Shown here: positions 47,517-60,200 of the stretch, piece by piece | Layout: every line of letters begins with the position of its first letter | Numbering within the stretch: the stretch's first letter is position 1 | From: Calamus simplicifolius | Taxonomy: Eukaryota; Streptophyta; Magnoliopsida; Arecales; Arecaceae | NCBI GenBank assembly: GCA_900491605.1 | Contig: UESW01005070.1 | Location: 187,347-251,346, forward strand | Length of the DNA: 64,000 nucleotides | Reading direction: 5' to 3' | The notes under the pieces: generated by a model | Databases searched by the model: none | The model's input: only the letters and a program-made list of their open reading frames with translations | Told to the model about the DNA's origin: nothing | Program-made: the position numbers and the translations under genes

Positions 47517-50500
47517 ATGTTTAGTAGATGATAATTACCCAGCGCACGTGACCTATCTAAAAACTTGAGCATATCTGCAACAAGTGACACTGCCCTAAGG
47601 ATAGCGTTCAGTTTTTATCTGACTGTGGAAGTTATTTTGATGCCTTTTTTTGTCCATCTTTACTATCCCTATGATATTGCATATGAGGATGTTCCCTGCT
47701 GTTGCTCTTCTAGCTTCTTTTCATGTTTTATCAGACTCCCTGATCATTTTGCTTGGACCTGATCTCAGTTATTTTGGTTTCTGGGCGATTGATGCATCTC
47801 ATTTTTAACCTTCAAGTGCAATGTATCTTCTCAGTGTTAATTTCCCCAATTTGGCATTTACTTAAAATGACTACATTAACAAATTACATTTCTGAACCAA
47901 CCCAACATATCGGATTGAGGGAAACGCTGGGCTTGCTGCTGATTCCAGATGTCAGACATGGACAATGAAATGCCGTAATATTTTATGTGTTGGAAAAAAG
48001 TTGACCCCTGATAGTGAAAACTTCTAGATTCTTTTCATCCCCTAATTGTAATATGTAATCAATAATTGGAAATTCTTCTCTGCTAATCTTTCCTTCTGAA
48101 GAATTCAGCAACTTCAAGCTTTTCAGAATACATTATCTTAGCTTCACTCCATGTTAGCTTTAGGATTTGCCCTCCTTTTTCCTGGTTCTCTGAGACATAT
48201 CCAAACATCTTACTGTGCCATGGTTTCATGTCTTGATTGCGCATCCTCTTACCATCATAATAAAATAATATAGTGTGATTTATTTGAATTTTCTTTTCAT
48301 GTACTAGTTTCTCTTATGTTAATACGGACTAGTAGCTTTATTGCACTACAATGTAAAAGCTTAAAAATTACTAGAATGTGAGGCAGGGGTGTGGGTTTGA
48401 AAAGACCTGTCATCCACTTTAGAGGAAGACAGAATTTTAGTTATTGTTTACTGTATAGTTACTGTAACTGTTTAGGTTTGTTGGAACTTTGCTAATATCT
48501 GGATCATCTGGTTAACCTTTTTAAAACGATGAGGTATCTCCTTGTACTTATTTCAGCGTAGAAGTATTAAATCATATTGATTCTCTAATTATCTGTCCCT
48601 AAGCTAAAGGGCATTATGTTGTTTTTACATTGAACTAAGAGGAACCTTTTTTTATTAATTTACTTAAGTTGAAAGGCAATGTGGTAATTTATCTTGGTTT
48701 GTACTCATTTTTCCTGTTATTACATAATTCATAGATTTTTTGAATCTGAGAATTCCTGGATATTAATATATAAGAGCTTGGGGAGTGTGAACCTGTGAAC
48801 TTTTAGACGCAATTAAACTTTCAGTTCACAATTAATAAAATATCCGTATAACAAAATGATCTTTTCCTTTCTACTGAAAAATGATCTTTTCTGAAAGCTT
48901 TAATATGGAAAATTGCTCATCCTCAATGCAGAAATGGCCTCTCCTGGTGCAGCATTACAAGAAACCTCAAACTCTCAATTTTAGCAAATATTTTCTCCAC
49001 TTTATCCCAACAAACGCTTCCCTGAGTAGCAAAACTCCACAAGCTCTTATAGATGCATCTAGGATTTTTTTTTCAAAAAATAAGGCTCAATTTTTAATTA
49101 AAAAAAGTTGTTTGGTTGTTTTCTATAAAATCCGTTTTGCCAAATATGACAAGCCAGAAAACCTGCATATGAAAAATAGGTCTCCTTCCTGTTTCTTGGA
49201 TAATCATGTTTTATGATTTTCTGTTTAAAAAATCTCCAAGTTGCCGAAAAAGCTCCACAGAGTACTGGCCCATGTTAGTCTTTGCATTAAGTTGCAATAG
49301 TTAATAAAGACCAATTATCATGTGCAAATACTAGAGTATCGGAGTGTCGGCCTTAGAGACGTCTCTACTATTAATAACAAAAGCGTCCAACTGTGTTCTG
49401 GCCTTTGTACTGCTCCTGTAGGCTTCAAAAAAAAAAGCTATTTATCAAGAGTTGTGACAGGTAATTGAACATCAATGAGATGAGTTGAATTGGCCTTCTG
49501 TTGTATTGCTGATGGGTAGCTCTGCAAATATAAGTAGCTTTGTAGCATCTTCCTCTTCTGATGATGATAAGCTATTACTGATATCTTTTGCATCACATTT
49601 TAATCAGTGATAGTTATGACTTATCATCTCTCTCTGATATGGTTTAGTTACATTGCAAATTTTTTTTGATTGTCGGCTATTTTCAACAAAGGGACAACCG
49701 ACAAACATGGGCATTATTTAATGAACAAAATTCATAACTTTCACTTCAAAGTGAAGGAAAATGGCCTTGAATATTTCTACCCAGAAAGGCAATATTGAGG
49801 TGGCTTATGGTTAATGATCAATTGGCTTTGTAAGTTCATGCATTTTTTGATGATATGTGCAACATTTTACAATGTTGCATTCATTGTTCGATCTTTTAGG
49901 GGTGACTGTTACAGTTTCCTGGAGAATCATGAATAGCAGAATCTATCACCAATCAAAGAAAGTTGGGTAATGCTTTTGAAATCTTATTCAAGCTCAAATA
50001 GTTATGAGATCTTAGAACTAAAAAATGTAGGATATTTATGTTGTTACTTGTTCTAAAATTTTGCCAACGATCCATTTAAGAAGTTCTCAGAGCATACATC
50101 CTGCTTGCCTCCATGGTGTCCAAGTGGAACAAAATTTTGCCAAGTTTTCCATAGTTCCCAAAGGGAGGGATTAATTTGACAAATCACAAAGGAGCTTGTT
50201 GAAGGACTTTGAAAAGGCCTGTCAAAGAAATCTGACCGAACAATATCTACATGTTAGCATGCATGCGTAAAAACTCTTGAACAGACGAACTAGAAACCAA
50301 ATGAATGGTGATAGTGTCTTTTTACAGTTCACCTCGCTTGCTCTGATGGAAGGAAATCAATGAACAGGTAAACCAGGAGTTGTTGAGGGAAACTATGGAT
50401 TTGTTGATGGTCAAGGCGAAGAGAAATTGTATCATTTTTATACTTGCATCATTGGATGTCTTGCCTACCAATAACCGTGTTATTGTCACAAGGGGAACAT

Positions 50501-51020
50501 ATGGATTATGGCAAATCTTAAATCATAGATTAGGTACTTACTTCAGCGTTTTTGACAATCATTTGTCAGGCTTATTCCGACCTGTGTCAAGGTTTGCATT
50601 CTATAGGCATGGTGTCTATTTTCGCCCTCTCTTAGTAGAGAAGCAGGGCAGAGTCCTCAAACAGGCTCGGAGTTTAACATGGCACAAATCATGAAATTGA
50701 CATTAAGTTAAAGTCTGGCTGACATGCTGGACTCTAAAATGATAAACATAACATCCAAAGACTTTAACAGCACAAACAATAAAAACAGTACTGCTGCCAT
50801 TGTGCCTTTATTGATACAGCTGACAGCCATTTCAAGGATGACCAACATCCATATAGCAGCAATTGAAGTCATACCACACACATCTAGAGTCTTTATATTC
50901 AGTATATTTTCACAAACTGGATCCTATGTGCTACCTACCCATCAACAAACTGCTCTCAACCAGAAAATTTCAACTGCCTCCTTGCTAGCACTTTGTACCC
51001 AAACAACTACTTTGATGATG
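47517..51020. other. Intergenic / 3' flank of the PRR gene
   Basis: No gene or element was recognised. The first ~25 bases (atgtttagtagatgataattacc) continue the target sequence left of the copia. The 3' untranslated region of the minus-strand PRR gene must lie in the right-hand part, but no polyadenylation site could be fixed. Open frames at 48,881-49,216 and 50,380-50,694 lack family features and splice context. Confidence 0.5.
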
Positions 51021-51128
51021 TCATCTGTCTGCTTCCTGGCCTCTTTGTTCTTGTACAGACTGTCTCACAAACTGTCCACGCACACGTGGCCGCTGCTCTG
51101 CAAGTCTCTTCCTGCTCTGGTAACGAAC
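51021..51128 (-). other. PRR37: PRR terminal exon with second half of the CCT domain
   Basis: After acceptor TTTTCAG the exon reads VRYQSRKRLAEQ, RPRVRGQFVRQ, then SVQEQRGQEADR and TGA at 51,021-51,023. The previous exon ends FGKK at donor AAG|GTAAAC, so the intron splits the CCT domain between KK and VRYQ. The Arg/Lys-rich second half carries the nuclear-localisation and NF-Y-like DNA contact residues known for CCT proteins. Confidence 0.95.
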
Positions 51129-54100
51129 CTGAAAATCCAAAACCAACAAAAAGCTCAATTCCATCCAAATCTTTCACAAGAAGGAAAATGAAAAATAGAA
51201 CAATGAAGACAATATTATTGAACATTGGAACTGCTGGAAGACCATGCTTATTTTGTCGGACGCTGATATCTTTATATAAGATCTGTATGATAAATGGACT
51301 GGAAGATCATGGTATTAATTTAATGTGAAGGAGCAACCATGGTCTATCTTGGGAAAATTAAGTTAGCTATATTAGACGTGTATGCTTTGCCATGTTTTTT
51401 TTTCTTTTCCCCCTTTTCAATAACAATGAAATATGCATATGCCTCTTGAAATGAAAGATGGAATATAGACATGCAACCAAAAACTGTTTACCTTTTTTCC
51501 AAAGTTCCTTTCTTTCCTTTTTTGCCTGAATTTCTTCAGGGCAGCCTCTCTCTGCGCCAAACGGCTCTGATCTACTCCACTACCAGAGCCTACTCCACTT
51601 CCACTCCCATTGCTGCTTCCAGCCCTGCTCCTGTCTATGCTACCATTAGCAATCTCCATATTCATTCGTACAGCATTGACAGCAGTACTACTTCCATTCT
51701 GCCCATTGCTCCCATGATTGCTGCCTGAATTGCTCCCATTTATGCTATAATTTGCAGATTTACCTTCCACTGGCCCAGCAAACATATTAGATGACCCACA
51801 TTGTGGAGCTGCTGCTGCCATATTCTTGAGCGATAAGTCATCATGATCTGGTGGTTCCTGCTGCTGTATGCTGTGAATAAGGTGATGATGATGATAGTGA
51901 TGATAGTGATGTTGCACTTGGACTTTACACTGGATCTCTCCTGGCTGTCCAATTGATGCTTCTGCTGCCACACCATCAACTTTTTCTTGCATAACTTGCT
52001 GAGTACCAGAGGATCGAAACTGCATAGGATGATGGAAGGCCGAGGGTTGGATACGCTTGACCGCTGATGTGGATGTTGTTTTCTCCTTGTATGCAACTGG
52101 TTTAGAGAAGGCATTCTTGGTGGTGGAGCCCATGTCATTGTTGTCACTACCGCCATTAGAACAAGGAGCAGCATTTGAATTAGATATCATGTTGTATGTA
52201 GATTCCATCTTCACTGCCTCTGAGCTGTTATCAAGTGGAGAACAGCTTCCTCCATATCCAGTAGTAGCTTGATTAGAAGTAGCAGAGGTATGGTACCTTG
52301 CACAAAAACAAAAACACAGTCAAAATGCTATTCTTTTAGAAATAGTGGTAGCAAAAATAATGTTCTCATATATTTAATTTTTTACACCTTGAGAATGCTG
52401 ACAGATCTGAACGTCTTAAAACATTGCGGTCATCATGAGTGGCAGTTCCATCATCTCCTGCTGATCTTAGCCTCTTCAAACTCAACTCAAGGTATGGCAA
52501 CTCCATAGTGTCATCAGTAGTTTTATCTCTGCCTTCTGCAATCTTGGAGAAGCCATTTGGTGCCTCCATAACTCTAGTTACCAGTTGAGCATCTGTGCTA
52601 TTTGCGATTGCACCAATCAGATCAGCAGCTTGGGTACGCTCATCCGGCACATTATTGCTATCAAGTCCCAATGCCACCTCATGTTTTGGGTTGCTTTCAG
52701 GCATTTTGTCCTTGCTCGTGCCTGTTAACTTGGTGGAAACATGCTCAGCTGGATATAATTCGTATTGTGTATCGGGATTCCTAGGAACTCCTATCTCCAG
52801 GTCCTTGCCCATGAAATCATATTTTGTATCGGGATTCCTAGGAACTCCTATTTCCAGGTCCTTGCCCATGAAATCATCTGCGATAAGGATCATAAATAGA
52901 ATCTTGAATACTTGAGAATTCAAGAGATGAATATTAAGATAAAGTTGTCATACCAGCATGTTCCTTTTGTCCTCTGCACTCTGCATTGGCAGTCATAGGC
53001 ACCCAATCATTACAAAATGTTTCTGGCTTAGGGTGAATGAACTGCACACAGGTACTATCAGGTGGCTCAGCTAACTGATCTGATGGAGACATAGGTTGGG
53101 GGCTGTCCACCTCCACTGCACGTTTTGTCCAGGAACTCTGCAAGTAATCAAAATGTTTTTACGCATGTATGAGCAATTTCATGAAATGGAGGTACTTAAA
53201 TAAATCTTTTGTTTCTTCAATCATCTTGAATCATCAATTTGACATTGAATTTGGTTTTAAATGCATAATGAGAAATCTCTGATTTTCATGTGAAATCCTC
53301 GAGATTTCTATACATATTGAAACTTATCTTGTTCATACTTGAAGTGTCTTAAATTAAGAAAAATGTTGTCCATGTGTATAGTTGGAATTAGTATTACATA
53401 ATTTAAAGCAAAGCATTTTTTGGCATTATAATGATCGCGTAATTACCCTAACTAGTAATATAGCTACTTATTCGCTATCAATCTCTCATCTAAGTTCCTT
53501 GTACAGAATTATTGCCTGATTGGGACTGCATTCCCAAATGGCCTGACTTGCTGACAGAAGCATCCTCTTATGGTTATAGAGTGCATGTGAGCACAGGTAT
53601 TGGAATTGCCCAAAAGAAAACGATGCTGAGGTGAAAATTGGCTATCTCTGAAATATCATATGTCAAAACAAAGAGATGGATGAGTACAATATAATACAGC
53701 CAAAGCAAGATAGAGTGCTTTGGATTTATTTGTTTGTCATGAGCCGGCTGTTTTAAAGGGGGAACTTTGAGGGGCTACATGGTTGTTGCTGAATCTGTTT
53801 GCAACTGATAATCATAAAACCTGATATTGTCTAAAATATGTTTTGTAATAACAGCGGAGACATTTATATTCAGGTATCATGACTTGTCAATCTTTTCAAA
53901 TCTGATTTATGAGAAGCAACCAAACAGCCCTGCAAAGGGTGATGATAAAGCACATAATGGACATGGGGAGCCCCTAGTACCAAAAGAGTCTTCATATTAT
54001 GTATCGAAAAACTTACATGAGGCCAAAGGTATGATTTTCAAATGATATTTGTAGTGTTCTTATTTTGCATCTTGCTGTTAGCCCTTGACTTACAAATGAT

Positions 54101-54213
54101 GCATTGTCTAGCCCTAGCCAATAGGGCCCAATGGTTAGCATCCCTCTCTTAAGGTCTTGCTCTCAAGAATGGTTCAGGGTTTAAACCCTGGTTGTGGCAT
54201 ATTACCGCAATAC

Positions 54214-54291
<78 letters not shown>

Positions 54292-57200
54292 GGGGGGGAG
54301 ATGACTTGGCTACCTTGATCCCAAAGTTGGAAAGGATGAAAAAGGTAGGATGGCTCTAGGATCCATATGGATTCAAGGATAAAAAGATGAGTAGATCCTG
54401 AACTTGCCTACATTCGAATGTAGCCAAGTCTCTCTCTCTCTATATATAGCCCTAAGTACAAAGGCAAAGTTGTCATTAGGTGATTAAGTGACCAGGCTAG
54501 TTGAATAGATTGTGCCCTTAGCAATTCACTTTCCTTTTTCTGCATTTCTTTACTCTCTTAGCCTTCCTCATTCAATCTTTTTACTAATTTCTTTAAACTT
54601 CCATCATGATCATACCTATAACCCATCATCTCCATTTTCATATTTTGGTCATTTGATACCCCTTAAGGTGCCCTCATGACAACGAGCAATTTTGGATAGC
54701 TTTCCACATACTATCTAATTGTACGCTCATACACTCTCATATTGTACGCTCAAACACTCACGTGCTCCAATGAAAGATGTCCTCTCATGCACATGGCAGT
54801 GCATAAATTATTATTTAAAAAATAAATAAATGCAAGGGGGTGCCATGCCTCATGGCCATGTAAGAATGTGTCCATTCTTGCATTCAATACATTTCTACTT
54901 AATATGCCTCTTCTAATGAATGAATGTTTATTCATTTTCTCTCAATATTTTATTTTTCTTTTTCTTTTTAGCACAGCTTAGATCACAACCCAATCACTTT
55001 CATTAAGACAATGGAAGATATAGTTCTAATTATCTAGACTCTGGTGACCTAAGATAAATAGAAGCAGTGCTTTGTGGCCAATCATATTAACACAAAAGAA
55101 AAGAACAAAATCTTCAACACTGCGCACATGCTTATAGCATGAGAGATTGGTTGGAATAGATAAATGCAATTCGTTCTTTTTTGATAGAAGATGCAATTTA
55201 TGGTTGAGTTCTGATACTAGACACAGATCTTCCTGTGTGGGATAGGTATAGCATGCTAGTGGAATATACTTTATACTCAACTTTAAACATAAATTTCTCT
55301 ACATAAATGATAGTACATGTCAAGCATAACTCATAATCATATTTACTTGTAAATCCAAGTTTGAAACCAAGGTTGTCCCAGTATCACAAACCTCCACCAA
55401 AGAAGTATCAATTTTGGATAGCTTTCCACATACTAAGTTTGATTGAATGAGACCTTCAATCAAGACATGGCTCATTGGTTTTATGATGACTGAATTTTGC
55501 ATTTCCAATTCTAATTGTTATTATCAAATGTAAAATGAGAAAAATGTGGGAGCTAATTGTCCATGATGATAGTCAGATGATAAGCCTAATTTTTCAGCTC
55601 ACTTTGATTAATTCCTTAACCCTTATTAACATAGATGCTCTCATCAAGTTTAGGGCTAACATCCTTCAATCTACGTGTCCTATTCATGTTCTGCATAGTG
55701 CAAGTTTGCTTGCATGTAGGCTTTATAGAGCCCTTAATATAGTGTAAAGATGGGTTTGGGGTTGCACCACTCTCCAATCACTAGTGGAGGGTTGCTGCTA
55801 GATGTAGTATCTTAATCTCCGTTTGCATGCACTGAGAGATCGCTTGCTTGTCGATCTAACCTCCATAGTCTAAGGTATACCCTATCTAAGGGATTGCATG
55901 CCTAGGATAAATTAGAACTATTGAGGTGCACTAACTAAATCTGAAACCAAATCTGAAAAGGCGTAATGGAGTTTTGTACGCTACAATATATTGCTATGTC
56001 TAATATATATGAAACCAATGCAAAAAGAATAGGGGAAAAAACTAGCCAGCTAAAAAAATAAGAGCAAATTTCTTCATTACACTGATGCCCTAGGCCAAGC
56101 CTTTTGTAAGCATCGTCTACTCCTTTGCACCCTACAAAATCATAGAAAAGTTTAACCATGCACACCTAGTAAGGCAAGCCTCAATCTCTTCGCAAGTGTG
56201 CTTTGTGATAGCCAGCTATGAGTTGCTTCTTGAGACCACTTGATGGTTTTGGTCCTCCTAAGGGTACTTACAGTGCCATTGAGAGGAGCGAGGTTTGTGT
56301 ATATCAAATATGGGACTAAAATCATGAAAAAAATTAAGGTAATTTGGATGAAAGTTGTAAAATAATAAACCTTAGGGACTTCAAATTTGAGTGGAGCTTG
56401 AATTCCTTATGACAACAAGGATAGAACCTTCAAAGCTATTCTAATGATGACATTTGAAGAGATACGAAGAGGAGGCCACTTGTAAGAATGATATAGGTTG
56501 TAGAAACTTTATTGATCCTATGACATCATAATTACAATGAGAACAATATTTGATGGTTGGGATCATGGAACGTTGAGTCATCCTAAACTATCCAATTCGG
56601 GGCGTAGCAGATCAAACTAATGATGAACTAGGATGGTTCACTGTTTAGGTTGATACAGGGCCAGAACCACCTTGTACCACCCTGAAACATGTCGAACCGC
56701 CCATTTCGATGCTATACAAGCCAATTTGGCTTGATTCTTCTGGTGCAGTTGGGTCACGAGCATGTGGAAAGGGAAACAAAAAAGAGGGGGGTTGAGAGTG
56801 CCTTGTGAACACTCAGCCCTCTTTTTCATTTTTTTATTAAAAAATTTTAGTTTTCCTCAATTTTATAGCTGATTTGAGCCTAAGAAGGCGAATTTCAACC
56901 CAAAATTAGGTATAGATCCTCCCATTCTTCTCTCATCTTTTTCTCAAGTTAAATAAGCTGACCCCAACTAGTTTGGGATTAAGGTTTTGTTGTAAATAGG
57001 CCAAAAATCAAAAAACGTGAGGATATCATGCCAATTTTTTTCTTTTAGCATAGCATGATCTCATGATATGTTTTGGAGCCTTTGACCAGCCATTTTTTGG
57101 ACCTCATAGCTGCATCATGGAAGATCAACTAGTCATTTATTGTGTAAAGGGGCTACAACCCTCTTTACCTTGGAGATAGGCTTTTCAACCAGAACTTTAG

Positions 57201-60200
57201 AATCAAACCTTAGAAAAAGAACAATTGACCTTCAAATAAAGGCTGAAGAGGAGGATCCCAAAAAATAGAGTGGCACCTACCATTTCTCAATATTTGATGA
57301 GAGTTCGGGATTGTCAAATGCTAGTCCATTTGCATAATTTTTTGAATCTTCGAATGAATGGTTGAGATAGACAGAAGACTTTGCTCCACAACATCGTGCT
57401 CACATTTCATTTTGATTTAACTTTAACAAAGCAGTTTAGGTATGGTTACGAGACAGATTAGTTCTCTTATTCGAATCGAGAATAAGTAGGACCGGAGCAG
57501 GAAGAAAAGACAGATGACCCAATGTTCTACAAATACCATAGAACTATTGGTAACAACTTAAAAGAGTGCTTCGTGTTCAAAGTAGGAAATGATTAAGAAT
57601 AATGAAGTTACCCTCAATGACTCGGAAGAAGAGGCCGCAATAGCTGCACCAATGTTCATGGGCTTTGATGAAGAGGTCCACTCAAGAAAAATGAAAGATT
57701 ACCCCAATCTTTGCATCAATGAATTCAAAGTCATAAGTTTAGATGAAGAGTGAATCAAAAAGGAATGGCAGATGCATGTCACAACGAATGCTAGGAAAAC
57801 AAGGCAAAAGGATAGATTGCATTGCTAGGACATCCCCTAAAGCCCTATCAACATGGATCGATGGCAAAGGGAAAAAGAAAAGAATTGCTTGGAAGGAAGA
57901 CATGAATGAATTATTGGAACAAGTCCCACCATTGCTAAGTACTCTAATAGAGTGCATGCCCCCAAAAACTCATCTAATGAAGAGGGGGATGAGGAAATCC
58001 AACATGTTCTCTATGTTATGATTTGGGAGACCCAAGCAAACAAGAAGTAAGAAACTAAAGCAATGAGTGAATAAGGTCCTTTGAAAACAAACTGAAAGGA
58101 CTTACACCTTTCACCACTTGATGAAGAGGTATTGGATATCAAGATTTGGTACAAAGGAAGAAAGGCGTATCGATTAAATCCATTCAAGGACGATCTACAC
58201 AATGACAAAGGTTGGATGACTTTTTAACAATTCTATAATTTTCTAAATTAAATTAGTTGGGATTAAAAATATAGAAAATAATTTTAACAATTACTAAAAA
58301 AACATTAGCATATTTGGGTTTGTTCTAATTTTATTATAATTAGAGCTAGTTTGGGCATGATTAAATCAACCCAAAACCTAAGCTCAAATTAAACAAATTT
58401 GAAAATATATAGTGATTCATGCATACTTACATACTGAAAAAAAAAAATGTAGGACTCCTAATTAGGCTCAGTGTAGATCGATTTCAAGCCGGCATCACTA
58501 GAGGTACAACTAGTGCAATGCAGATATTAGGGGAGAGGTTGAAACGGCATATGACCGATGGTTACCCTGATGTCAATATGTGTAGAAAATGCCTGTAGAA
58601 GACTTTAAAGCAAACAAGCCAAAAACTATAGAAAGAAGGGCAAGGTAGAGCGATGGGAAGCAAAGCCATCATCTTACCGCTCAAAGAATCCGAATGACTA
58701 CTAGGAGTTAGATCCAAAATAATATGAAGGCCGAGAAGATTAGAAAGGCCATGCGAGATTGTTGGCAAAATAAGTGGCAGGAGGAAATTGGAAATAGTGG
58801 GGCTCAGCTCACTAGGGGCTCACAATACAAGGATGGTGGTTCTGAGATGGGCTTATCAACTGTCCATAAGAGTTCATCGATGAGGAAGGTAAGTGATAGG
58901 CACCAGTGTCCGCCACTATGTTGGAGTCCTTTGGTAGATCGATCCTTCAAATGCAGATATTCATGACGTTGATTCACATGTCTTTCTGAGCAGAGATTCA
59001 TAATAGCAAAGAATTAGACACAATGCTTCTGAAAGACAAGAAAATTGATATGTGGCAATTGAGAAGTCGTTCTTCAACCACATAGCAGCAAACATTGTAA
59101 GGAACACCTATTAAGATTTATGATCGGTGTCATCCAATGAGTCAATTAGAGTGTTGATCCTCCAGGGCCAAAGGACATATAAAGTGACCTATTTAGATCA
59201 GAGCAAGAAGTTGTAGAGTTGGATAGCCTCCCAGTAGAGTAGCTGAGAGACATACAATCTTACCTGAAGGTGTGATAAATGGACACGACCCAACAAGTGG
59301 AGCATAATCAATTTTCTTATTGTGACAGAAAGTTATTATTCCATAAGTCCATAGAGGCTTCGGATTAATACACGATGCACACTACAACCTTAGACTAATG
59401 GAGGATATGGTTGATTGAGATTGAAAAGCAGCACAACATGCAGATCATCATAGATAATGACACACCATACAAGGTTGCTGAAGAGCTGCTAATGTAAAGG
59501 AAACCACACATCTTCTAGACCTCATGTATGATGCATTGTATAAACCTGATGTTGATGTATATATTGAGAGAATCTACAGAGTTAGATAAATTATTGAGAC
59601 AACCTAGATCATCACTAAGTTAATTTACAACTACAGATCAGTCTTGGCACTAATGAGAAGGCACACTGGACGTGAGATCTTGAGGCCTGTAGTGACACAG
59701 TTTACCACATATTAAATAGTTCTCGATGGTATCCTAGATACAAAAGACAGCCTCTATCGGATGCATGTGAATGAGGAGTGAAAAGTAGTTTATACGTCTG
59801 GATCAATACAAAGGGTACTAAGGTAGACGGCATAGTCACCAACCAATCATTTTGAGTGTGACCTGAGAGAATAGTGAAAGCTATCACCTCGTTGTATCGA
59901 GTACTGAGGGCTATGGACAGCGAAGTAAAAGATACGCTCAAAAAGGCCTCCTCTTTCACATAATGACATCATTGGGCAATGGTGGGACTACCAAATGGAT
60001 AGAGAGCTGCATTTAGCAGGTAAAATTAATTCATTTATTTAGAATTATTGAATACAATGTTTCAATCATCTACTTTAAGTAATTTGAATTGAATAATGTA
60101 ACTAACAGCCTACCACTTGAATCCAAGGTTCCGATATACCATCTTGAAAATAGGGATGAATGAGAAACTTCTTGAAATGATCGGACTTTTGTGGGTAGTC

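Noticed and set aside
50380..50694. 104-codon plus-strand open frame
   Set aside because: No family feature, no codon or splice context, in AT-rich flank of the PRR gene.
50724..51328. Plus-strand open frames of 155 and 111 codons
   Set aside because: They are antisense shadows of the PRR terminal exon and its intron.
51471..52272. Plus-strand frames opposite the PRR CCT exon and a second minus frame at 51,740-52,174
   Set aside because: Shadows of the real minus-strand exon, which matches the PRR family throughout.
54171..54188. tRNA gene
   Set aside because: A box-B-like motif is present, but there is no complete cloverleaf or acceptor stem; a SINE-like relic fits better.
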